Translations under genes and position numbers: made by a program | The notes under the pieces: generated by a model | What the model saw: the letters and a program-made list of their open reading frames with translations, nothing else | Told to the model about the DNA's origin: nothing | Databases searched by the model: none | Shown here: piece by piece, positions 34,534 through 42,080 of the stretch | How the letters are laid out: each line of letters begins with the position of its first letter | Numbering within the stretch: position 1 is the stretch's first letter | From: Sinomicrobium pectinilyticum | Lineage (GTDB): Bacteria; Bacteroidota; Bacteroidia; Flavobacteriales; Flavobacteriaceae | Assembly: GCF_003725735.1 (NCBI RefSeq) | Contig: NZ_RJTM01000025.1 | Coordinates: forward strand, 1 to 62,373 | Length of the DNA: 62,373 nucleotides | Direction: 5' to 3'

Positions 34534-34962
34534 ATGAGCTATCCATTACCTAAGTTCCATTTCTCAGTAGACTGGGGAGGAACGCAAATAGGATTTACCG
34601 AGGTCTCCGGCCTCGATGTAGAGACCGAAGTCATCGAATACCGCCACGGCGCCAGTCCGGAATACAGCAAGATCAAAATGCCCGGAATGCAGAAATACTC
34701 TAATATCACCCTTAAAAGGGGAACATTCAAAAGTGATAATGAGTATTACGACTGGTGGAATACCGTTAAACTGAATACCATAGAACGCCGGGACATTACC
34801 ATTAAACTGCTGAATGAAGAGCACGAACCGGTGGTAACGTGGAAAGTAAAAAATGCCTGGCCTGCCAAAGTGCAGTCCACCGATCTCAAGGGAGACGGCA
34901 ACGAAACCGCGATAGAATCTATGGAAGTGGTCCACGAAGGCTTAACCATCCAGAACGATTAG
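34534..34962 (+). CDS. Inner tube protein 1 (gp19/Hcp-like, Pvc1/Pvc5 family)
   Basis: The protein has 142 residues. YPLPKFHFSVDWGGTQIGFT and EVSGLDVETEVIEYRHGASP, then KYSNITLKRGTFKSDNEYYD and WWNTV are the standard T4-like tail-tube sequence. Length is typical. It probably forms the main ring stack through which cargo passes. A second tube gene follows after three bases. Confidence 0.95.
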   Translation: MSYPLPKFHFSVDWGGTQIGFTEVSGLDVETEVIEYRHGASPEYSKIKMPGMQKYSNITLKRGTFKSDNEYYDWWNTVKLNTIERRDITIKLLNEEHEPVVTWKVKNAWPAKVQSTDLKGDGNETAIESMEVVHEGLTIQND

Positions 34963-34965
34963 GTC

Positions 34966-35418
34966 ATGGCAACGTACTATCCGCCGGTAGGCTTTCATTT
35001 TCTGGTGGAGTTTACCGGTATAGATTCGAAAGAAGAAGACCATAAGTTCCAGTCTGTCTCCGGTCTCTCGGTAGATATCGAAACCGAAGAGATCGCCGAA
35101 GGCGGGGAAAACCGTTTCAAACACAAATTCCCCGTAAAGACCAAGTACCCCAACCTGGTCTTGAAACGGGGAATGCTGGTCAGTTCCAAAGTGATCGACT
35201 GGTGCAGGAACGCCATAGAAAATTTCGAATTCAAGCCCGTAGACCTCACCGTAAAACTCCTCAATGAAGAACAACAACCGCTGCTCACCTGGAATGTGGT
35301 ACATGCCTATCCCGTAAAATGGGCCGTGGAGGACTTCAATGCGGAAGAGAGCAAACTGGTGGTAGAGTCGGTGGAATTGTGTTATAACTATTTTAAAACG
35401 ATCGGTAATGGCGATTGA
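34966..35418 (+). CDS. Inner tube protein 2 (gp19/Hcp-like)
   Basis: The protein has 150 residues and is related to the preceding tube protein: YYPPVGFHFLVEFTGIDSKE, FQSVSGLSVDIETEEIAEGG, YPNLVLKRGMLVSSKVIDWC. The longer loop near residue 20-30 suggests a tube-initiator near the baseplate (Pvc5-like) rather than the bulk tube, by analogy only. Its last 11 bases overlap the start of the DUF5908 gene. Confidence 0.93.
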   Translation: MATYYPPVGFHFLVEFTGIDSKEEDHKFQSVSGLSVDIETEEIAEGGENRFKHKFPVKTKYPNLVLKRGMLVSSKVIDWCRNAIENFEFKPVDLTVKLLNEEQQPLLTWNVVHAYPVKWAVEDFNAEESKLVVESVELCYNYFKTIGNGD

Positions 35419-35569
35419 GATCAAGGAACTCCACATTAAGATCCATGTGGATGAAGGCGGGAAGAATTCTCCCTCCGCGGCCGGTACTTCCCAGGAAAAT
35501 AAAAGGGATATCGCGGCGGAATGCGTGGAGTATGTCATGGAAACCCTGCAAAGGCAAAAAGAACGATAA
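35408..35569 (+). CDS. Small eCIS protein, DUF5908 (Pvc6-position)
   Basis: The frame from the ATG at 35408 to TAA at 35569 encodes 53 residues, beginning MAIEIKELHIKIHVDEGGKN and ending METLQRQKER. The strand IEIKELxIKIxV followed by a polar linker and a C-terminal helix is the DUF5908 pattern, small proteins encoded between tube and LysM genes in eCIS clusters. It overlaps the second tube gene by 11 bases and precedes the next gene by 12. Its role is not known; this size class is easily missed by gene finders. Confidence 0.8.
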   Translation: MAIEIKELHIKIHVDEGGKNSPSAAGTSQENKRDIAAECVEYVMETLQRQKER

Positions 35570-35581
35570 AGTCCCGGAGAA

Positions 35582-36271
35582 ATGAGCACAGGAGAACTCG
35601 AAAAACTGAAAGTAGTAGCGTATAGCGACCCGGAATTCAACAACAAAGTAGGTGATGGTGAATTTACCACACTGCTGAACCCGGAGAAATATACCTATCA
35701 CTACAAGACCGAGCAAAATGACGACCAGGCTTCGGGCACCAGTGCGGCCGCCCCGAAATTCAATAAGAAACTGCCGGAAGAACTGGAACTGGAATTTGTG
35801 TTCGACCGCACCGGGGTCATCACAGGCCATGAAAATACAGACGACGGTATTATCGATGATCTGGAAGCCTTTAAAAAAGTTGTCCTCGATTATGACGGTG
35901 AAGAACACAAGCCCAATTACCTTATGATCGCATGGGGAAGCCTGCTTTTTAAAGGAGCCATGACCCAGATGGACATCGAGTTCAAGCTCTTTAAACCCGA
36001 CGGTACGCCCATCAGGGCGGTGGCAAAGGGAAAGTTCAAGGGGTTTGTGGAAGATAACCTGAGGGCAGCCAAAGAAAACAACCAGTCGCCCGACCTGACC
36101 CATTACCGGATTGTCAGGGATGGGGATACCCTGCCGCTCATGACCTACCGGATCTATGGCGATCCCAGGTATTACCTGGAAGTAGCCAGGGTTAATAAGC
36201 TGGATAATTTCAGGAAGTTGAAAACCGGGCAGGAATTATTTTTCCCGCCCCTGCAAAAATCAGGGATATGA
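35582..36271 (+). CDS. CIS tube/LysM protein (Pvc7-like, baseplate hub connector)
   Basis: The protein has 229 residues. The N-terminal CIS tube-like part (EFTTLLNPEKYTYHYKTEQN, FDRTGVI) is followed by a C-terminal LysM-like domain (about 175-225: YRIVRDGDTLPLMTYRIYGD, then PRYYLEVARVNKLDNFRKLK and TGQELFFPP). This corresponds to Pvc7/Afp7, which joins the inner tube to the spike in the baseplate (gp53-like). It overlaps the start of the spike gene by 4 bases (ATGA). Confidence 0.92.
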   Translation: MSTGELEKLKVVAYSDPEFNNKVGDGEFTTLLNPEKYTYHYKTEQNDDQASGTSAAAPKFNKKLPEELELEFVFDRTGVITGHENTDDGIIDDLEAFKKVVLDYDGEEHKPNYLMIAWGSLLFKGAMTQMDIEFKLFKPDGTPIRAVAKGKFKGFVEDNLRAAKENNQSPDLTHYRIVRDGDTLPLMTYRIYGDPRYYLEVARVNKLDNFRKLKTGQELFFPPLQKSGI

Positions 36272-38013
36272 ACAACAGTGATGTCATACAGACCAGCAGA
36301 AGTGCCGATCTCGTTACCTGCAAAGTACTGATCGCGGGGGAAGAACTCTCCGCGGAACACCCGGTGAAGAGCATTACCATTACAAAGGAAGTCAACCGTA
36401 TCCCCACCGCACAGCTAGTGTTGATCGACGGTGAGGCCTCCGAAAGAGATTTTAAGCTCAGTAACGAAGAATTGCTGATTCCCGGGAAAAAAATAGAGAT
36501 CACTGCCGGATATCATTCGGACGAAGCCACAATATTCAAGGGAATGATCATTAAACACAATATCAAAATACGAAGCAACACCTCCCTTTTGGTCATTGAA
36601 TGCCGGGACGAAGCCGTGAAATTGACCATGGGCCGGAAGAGCAGATATTTCTACGATGCGAAGGACAGTGATATTTTTGAAGAGATCATAGGCTCCTATG
36701 CCCTCGAAAATGAGGTGGAAGCAACCAAGTACACACACAGGGAACTGGTACAATACAACGCTTCTGACTGGGATTTTGTAGTTTCCCGGGCGCAGGCCAA
36801 CGGAAAGTTATGTTTTGCCGATGACGGAAAACTTGTTGTGAAAAAACCCGACCTGGATACGGAAGAAGTGGAAACCGTGACCTTCGGGACCACCATGCTC
36901 GATTTTGATGCCGAGATCGACGCCCGGAACCAGTTCAATAAAATATCCTCCTATGGCTGGAACCCGGCCGGCCAGGAATTACTGGAAATCGAGGGCGACG
37001 GCCCGGACGTAAACCTTAATGGCAATCTTTCCCAGAACGAGCTGTCACAGGTTGTCGCCCCGGAAAATATGGAACTGCGCCACGGCGGTTGTGTTTCGGA
37101 TGTGGAACTGCAGGACTGGGCCGATGCCAGATCGCTTTTTCAGCAACTTGCCAGGGTTCGAGGCAGGGTTAAGTTTCAGGGTATTCCCGGGGTAAAACCG
37201 GGTACCATCCTGAAACTGGAAGGTGTGGGCGACCGCTTTAACGGCAAAGCTTATATTACCGGGGTGCACCATCACATTGCCGAAGGAAACTGGACCGTAG
37301 ACGCCCAGTTCGGATTAAACCCACAGTGGTTTTCGGAAACCTACGATATCCACTCCCCCTCCGCTTCCGGCCTCTTACCGGCCATCCGCGGATTACAGGT
37401 AGGTATAGTCTCCCGGCTACAGGACGATCCTGACGGTGAGGACCGGATATTGGTCACCTTCCCCATCGTAAACAGTAAAGAACAAGGCATCTGGTGCCGG
37501 GTGGCCTCCCTTGATGCCGGGGAAAACCGGGGCGCCTTTTTCCGCCCGGAGATCGGGGATGAAGTCATTACGGGCTTTATTAACGAAGATCCCAATGACG
37601 CCATAGTCCTCGGTATGTTGCACAGCAGTGCCAAGCCTGCTCCCATCACTGCGAGTGACGATAACCACGAAAAGGGTTTTATCACCCGCAGTGAAATGAA
37701 AGTGCTGTTTGACGACGATAAAAAATCCATCCGGATCGAAACCCCGGCCGGGAAGTACATTACGCTCGACGAAGATGCCGGGATCATAAAAGTGGAAGAT
37801 GAAAACAGTAATGTCATTACCATCGACAATAACGGAATAAGTATGGAAAGCCCGGGTGACATCCGGTTGAAAGCCACGGGAGATGTAAACATCGAGGGCA
37901 CCAACGTCAATATAAAGGCCAATGCACAGTACAAGGCCGAAGGCAGTGCCGGGGTGGAAATGTCATCCAGTGCCCTGGCCGTACTCAAAGGCGGGATCAT
38001 ACAGATCAATTGA
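36268..38013 (+). CDS. VgrG-like central spike (Pvc8-like)
   Basis: The protein has 581 residues. Residues 1 to about 345 match the phage D/gp27-like hub (PVKSITITKEVNRIPTAQLV, IFKGMIIKHNIKIRSNTSLL, VEATKYTHRELVQYNASDWD). Around 375-455 is the gp5 OB-fold (GLQVGIVSRLQDDPDGEDRI, FFRPEIGDEVITGFINEDPN). The C-terminal 100 residues form a repetitive beta-helix (VEDENSNVITIDNNGISMES, GDIRLKATGDVNIEGTNVNI). It is the trimeric needle at the baseplate centre. The PAAR tip gene follows after the repeat-bearing gap. Confidence 0.95.
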   Translation: MNNSDVIQTSRSADLVTCKVLIAGEELSAEHPVKSITITKEVNRIPTAQLVLIDGEASERDFKLSNEELLIPGKKIEITAGYHSDEATIFKGMIIKHNIKIRSNTSLLVIECRDEAVKLTMGRKSRYFYDAKDSDIFEEIIGSYALENEVEATKYTHRELVQYNASDWDFVVSRAQANGKLCFADDGKLVVKKPDLDTEEVETVTFGTTMLDFDAEIDARNQFNKISSYGWNPAGQELLEIEGDGPDVNLNGNLSQNELSQVVAPENMELRHGGCVSDVELQDWADARSLFQQLARVRGRVKFQGIPGVKPGTILKLEGVGDRFNGKAYITGVHHHIAEGNWTVDAQFGLNPQWFSETYDIHSPSASGLLPAIRGLQVGIVSRLQDDPDGEDRILVTFPIVNSKEQGIWCRVASLDAGENRGAFFRPEIGDEVITGFINEDPNDAIVLGMLHSSAKPAPITASDDNHEKGFITRSEMKVLFDDDKKSIRIETPAGKYITLDEDAGIIKVEDENSNVITIDNNGISMESPGDIRLKATGDVNIEGTNVNIKANAQYKAEGSAGVEMSSSALAVLKGGIIQIN

Positions 38014-38021
38014 TATAGATC

Positions 38022-38102
38022 CCCGTCTGAGACGCACGGCCGTGCGTCTCAGACGGGAAAAGGCCGTGCGTCTCAGACAGGAAAAGGCCGTGCGTCTCAA
38101 AC
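38022..38102. repeat. 36-bp perfect palindrome plus 24-bp-period tandem repeats
   Basis: CCCGTCTGAGACGCACGG (38022-38039) is exactly complementary to 38040-38057. The right half-core GGCCGTGCGTCTCAGAC then recurs at 38062 and, with one change, at 38086, three copies with a 24-base period separated by GGGAAAA or AGGAAAA. It fills the gap between the spike and PAAR genes. It resembles intergenic REP-like palindromes; it may tune expression of the downstream genes or be a mobile repeat. Confidence 0.85.
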
Positions 38103-38136
38103 CGGACAGAACCAATAACCATAAAAACTTAAAAAA

Positions 38137-38430
38137 ATGGGACAACCAGCAGCAAGAATAACCGATATGCACGTCTGCCCGATGGTAAACCCCGGCGGTG
38201 CACCCCATGTGGGAGGGCCCGTCCTCCCTCCCGGAGAGCCTACCGTTCTTATCGGCGGGCTACCTGCGGCAAGGGTCGGTGACATGGCGACATGCACCGG
38301 TCCGCCGGACTCCATCCTCACGGGTTCCGCCACGGTATTTATCGGTGGCATGCCCGCAGCAAGGCTGGGTGACACCACAGCACACGGTGGTACCATAATA
38401 TCGGGAGACCCTACCGTATTGATCGGATAA
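38137..38430 (+). CDS. PAAR-domain spike tip protein (Pvc10-like)
   Basis: The protein has 97 residues. MGQPAARITDMHVCPMVNPG starts the PAAR fold; GGAPHVGGPVLPPGEPTVLI, GGLPAARVGDMATCTGPPDS and GGMPAARLGDTTAHGGTIIS carry the repeated PAAR motif and the His/Cys residues that hold the tip metal ion. It sharpens the VgrG-like spike. Many effector-carrying PAAR proteins are longer; this one has no extension. Confidence 0.95.
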   Translation: MGQPAARITDMHVCPMVNPGGAPHVGGPVLPPGEPTVLIGGLPAARVGDMATCTGPPDSILTGSATVFIGGMPAARLGDTTAHGGTIISGDPTVLIG

Positions 38431-38471
38431 GGCAGATGCCTTCTAAAACCAATTACAAATTCTAAAGAAAA

Positions 38472-38882
38472 ATGGACCGTAAAAATTCATTTCTGGGTAC
38501 CGGGTGGAGTTTTCCTCCACAGTTCAGTAAGGCAGGCAAATCCGTTGCCATGACCTCCGATGAAGAAGATATACGCAAAAGCCTGGAGATCTTACTCTCT
38601 ACCAGGCTGGGAGAACGTATCATGCAGCCCAGATACGGTTGCAACCTGGAAGACCTGTTGTTTAATCCCCTGAACAGGACCCTTAAAACCTATGTTACAG
38701 AGCTTATAAACAACGCTGTCCTGTATTACGAACCCCGGATAGATGTGGAAAAAACAGATATAACACAAGGCAACGAATCCGAAGGGGAATTACTGATACT
38801 GCTCGATTACAGGGTCCGTGCAACAAACTCCAGGAAAAATCTTGTTTTTCCTTTCTATAAAGGAGAAGGAACAGACAGGTAG
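38472..38882 (+). CDS. gp25-like baseplate wedge protein (Pvc9-like)
   Basis: The protein has 136 residues. FLGTGWSFPPQFSKAGKSVA, MTSDEEDIRKSLEILLSTRL then GERIMQPRYGCNLEDLLFNP is the clear GPW/gp25 lysozyme-like wedge pattern with the conserved GERxMxPxxG core. It nucleates sheath assembly on the baseplate. Confidence 0.95.
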   Translation: MDRKNSFLGTGWSFPPQFSKAGKSVAMTSDEEDIRKSLEILLSTRLGERIMQPRYGCNLEDLLFNPLNRTLKTYVTELINNAVLYYEPRIDVEKTDITQGNESEGELLILLDYRVRATNSRKNLVFPFYKGEGTDR

Positions 38883-38924
38883 AATATACAGCAAACCGAC
38901 AATAACCACCTCAAAATCGAAAAG

Positions 38925-41900
38925 ATGGCAGACTGCAACGACATACTGGACATACTGAAGCGCGACGGCACCGGGCAGGAACAGCGATATACCGAAGCGC
39001 TCCGGACCGACTACTTCAGGTTACAGGACCTGGACATAGCCGACTGGATGCTGTTTGCCTATAAATTTGCCGAACATGTCAACTACTTCGGTCCCGATAA
39101 CAAGATGTCGGGCAACTGGCAGAATTTCTTTGCCTATCTGGGTATGGACAAGGAAGAGGTAAGCGCAGATATGCCTGTAAGGTTCAATAAAGTTAAGGAA
39201 GATATACGCAACGGGCTCAGTATCCTGGAAAATGAACACACGCTCCCCCCTCACCTCACCCTTTTCCTGTGCTTTTTAAAATTACTGGAACTCAGTCAGC
39301 AACGATTTAACGAATTGACCAGGAGGCACCTGGATTTCTATTATCGTGAAGTGCTTAAAATAGACAAACTCCCTCCCACTGCCGATAAAGTTTATGTATT
39401 GTTCGAACTTGCCAGGAACATAGCCGACGAAAAAATTCCCGAAGCAACCGAACTAAACGGGGGAAAAGATACTTCGGGCAAAAAACGCATCTATACCACG
39501 GCAGAAGAACTCGTGGCTAACAAGGCCGTAATTACCAGTCTCAAAAATGTGTACAGGGACAGCACTGTTATCAAATACAGCCAGGTAGCCAATTCGCATG
39601 ACGGTCAGGGTGCCGGTTTTCCCGAAGGCCATGCACAATGGTACCCTTTCGGGCACAGCCATACCGGGAATGAAGCTACCGGAAAGGGGCTGCACGAATT
39701 ACAGGATGCCCCGCTGGGCTTTGCCGTTGCGTCGCCTATCCTGGAATTGGCAGAAGGAGAAAGGACCATTACTCTCAATATAACCTTTAACGAACCCATA
39801 CCCCATATTACGGGAGATGAAATAAAGGACGGACTGCAATTCTATTTCAGTGGGAAAAAAGCATGGATAGGACCGGTCTCTCCCGATGAAAACATCTTCA
39901 GGACCGATAAGAACACCCTGACATGTACAATAATACTGGATAAAGATATCGATGCCGTTACCGTCTACGACCACAAAGCGTTAAAAGAAAACTTTCGTAC
40001 TTCCCTGCCCCTTGTTAAAGCCATATGCAATACCGGTACAGAAAACGGTTATGGGCTGTACAAAAAACTGGCAGGAAAAACCATCGGGAACATTAGTATC
40101 GGTGTCAGTGTAAAAGGCATTAAAAACCTTTCAATCGAAAACGATCACGGCACGATAAACCCGGAAAAGCCCTTTTATCCGTTCACCACGCGCCCGGTAA
40201 AAGATTCGGCTTTTACCATGCACTATCCCGAAATATTTAAAAAACACTGGGAAGAGATAAATATCAATATCACCTGGAAAAATACCCCCGAAAGCTTCCG
40301 GACCCTTTACTATGCATACAGGGAAGGTGACAAATACAAATCCAGCCAAAACAAATACAAAAGCGGCATCTTTGATAATTACCAGGAAATGACCCGGAAA
40401 AAAGGGAGTTTTAATGATGCATTCATCTCCCCGTCATTCAATGAGGATAACCTGATCGTAAAGGGCGACAACCACTTTAAAGCCATTGCTTTGATTTCCA
40501 ACAGGGAAGAATGGGAAAATGCGGATACTCCCGATGATACGGTCACGTTGTTTACAAGTAAAAACGGAGTATTTGAAACCAGTCTTACCGTTAATAATCC
40601 GTCCCCCCCGTATGCTCCCGGCAAGAACGGCCCCCTGCGGTTAGCGCTGGAGCAGTCTTTCCTTCATGAAATGTTCCCCAGGATATATGCCATTGCCCTC
40701 GCCGGTGATGATGATGACATCCTTATTCCGAACGAGCCCTATACCCCGTTCGCCGATAGTATTGCCATGGATTACACGGCAAAGGCGGAAAAGGAAGATA
40801 TGGACATCTTCCACATCCATCCTTTCGGACAGTGCAAGGTTTCCGAAGAGAAAACCCTTTTTCCGGTGTACGGCAACCACACCGGCGAACTTTATATCGG
40901 CCTTGAATCCCTGGTCCCCGGACAGCAGCTATCCGTATTCTTTCAGTTGCTGGAAGGCAGCGAAAACCCTGAAAAGGAAAGTTTTAAGGAAAAACAGAAA
41001 ATCGAATGGTCTGTATTGAGCGATGACCGATGGATATCGATGGATGACGACTACATTATTCACAACGGGATCGATAATTTTCTCCGGTCCGGTATTGTTA
41101 AATTTTCCATTCCGCCGGAAGCTACAGCTAATAATACCAGGTTGCCGGAAGGCCTGTATTGGCTGCGTGCCAAATTATACAAGGATTTTGATGCAGTCTG
41201 TAAGATTATTGGCATACATACCCAGGCCGTGAAGGCTGTTTTTGAGAACCGGGACAATGAATTATCACATCTGGACCACGGACTACCTGCCGGGGCCATA
41301 TCAAAACCTGTTGAACGCCTTAGTAGTATAAAAGCGGTTACCCAGCCCTACAACTCTTTCGGAGGGGTCCCCCCGGAAAATGACCGGGATTACTACCGCA
41401 GGGTAAGTGAAAGGTTACGGCACAAAAAACGGGCACAGACGCTCTGGGATTACGAACATATGCTCTTACAGCAATTTCCCGAAGTCTATAAAACCAAATG
41501 CCTGAACCACACCCGGTATTGCGGCAAAAAAGGTCAGCTGTATTACCAGTCGCCCGGGTATGTAACCCTGGTAGTCATCCCGGATATTGTCAATAAAAAT
41601 GTCTTTGATATTTACGAACCGCGGATAAGCACTACTCTTTTAAATGAAATGGAAGAATATATTAACCGATATAATTCCATGCAAGTAAAAACAGTAGTGG
41701 TCAATCCGGAATACGAACCCGTCAAAATAGAGCTTAAGGTAAAATTCCGTGCCGGATTTGACGATGTTTTTTATAAAAAACAATTGAAAGAAGATATCAC
41801 CGGACTACTCTCGCCCTGGGCTATTGACCGAAATAAGGGTATAGCGTTCGGAACTGTCCTGCACAAAAGCGTCCTGGTCAATTATATCGAAAAACTGAAC

Positions 41901-42080
41901 TATGTCGACTACCTGCAGGACGTTTTTATGTTTAAAAACGGGATTCTTCAGAAAAAATCGCTCCCTCCCTCCGGTCCCGCGGCCATACTGGTCTCCGCCA
42001 GGGAGCATACGGTGGATACCGGTACCATAAAAACATGTACGAACCTCCATACAGAAAACCAGGAAAAATGTCAACATTAG
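38925..42080 (+). CDS. Baseplate J-like wedge protein (Pvc11-like)
   Basis: The protein has 1051 residues. The helical N-terminal part (FNELTRRHLDFYYREVLKID, KVYVLFELARNIADEKIPEA) and the C-terminal section (YNSFGGVPPENDRDYYRRVS, ERLRHKKRAQTLWDYEHMLL, then LLNEMEEYINRYNSMQVKTV) match the long baseplate J family of eCIS (Pvc11/Afp11, gp6-like). It forms the wedge of the baseplate. The next gene starts 13 bases before its stop, so the two are translationally coupled. Confidence 0.92.
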   Translation: MADCNDILDILKRDGTGQEQRYTEALRTDYFRLQDLDIADWMLFAYKFAEHVNYFGPDNKMSGNWQNFFAYLGMDKEEVSADMPVRFNKVKEDIRNGLSILENEHTLPPHLTLFLCFLKLLELSQQRFNELTRRHLDFYYREVLKIDKLPPTADKVYVLFELARNIADEKIPEATELNGGKDTSGKKRIYTTAEELVANKAVITSLKNVYRDSTVIKYSQVANSHDGQGAGFPEGHAQWYPFGHSHTGNEATGKGLHELQDAPLGFAVASPILELAEGERTITLNITFNEPIPHITGDEIKDGLQFYFSGKKAWIGPVSPDENIFRTDKNTLTCTIILDKDIDAVTVYDHKALKENFRTSLPLVKAICNTGTENGYGLYKKLAGKTIGNISIGVSVKGIKNLSIENDHGTINPEKPFYPFTTRPVKDSAFTMHYPEIFKKHWEEININITWKNTPESFRTLYYAYREGDKYKSSQNKYKSGIFDNYQEMTRKKGSFNDAFISPSFNEDNLIVKGDNHFKAIALISNREEWENADTPDDTVTLFTSKNGVFETSLTVNNPSPPYAPGKNGPLRLALEQSFLHEMFPRIYAIALAGDDDDILIPNEPYTPFADSIAMDYTAKAEKEDMDIFHIHPFGQCKVSEEKTLFPVYGNHTGELYIGLESLVPGQQLSVFFQLLEGSENPEKESFKEKQKIEWSVLSDDRWISMDDDYIIHNGIDNFLRSGIVKFSIPPEATANNTRLPEGLYWLRAKLYKDFDAVCKIIGIHTQAVKAVFENRDNELSHLDHGLPAGAISKPVERLSSIKAVTQPYNSFGGVPPENDRDYYRRVSERLRHKKRAQTLWDYEHMLLQQFPEVYKTKCLNHTRYCGKKGQLYYQSPGYVTLVVIPDIVNKNVFDIYEPRISTTLLNEMEEYINRYNSMQVKTVVVNPEYEPVKIELKVKFRAGFDDVFYKKQLKEDITGLLSPWAIDRNKGIAFGTVLHKSVLVNYIEKLNYVDYLQDVFMFKNGILQKKSLPPSGPAAILVSAREHTVDTGTIKTCTNLHTENQEKCQH

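Noticed and set aside
38038-38102. Short tandem repeats that could suggest a CRISPR array
   Set aside because: Only three copies with a 24-base period, almost no spacer, and joined to a 36-bp palindrome; no cas genes nearby.
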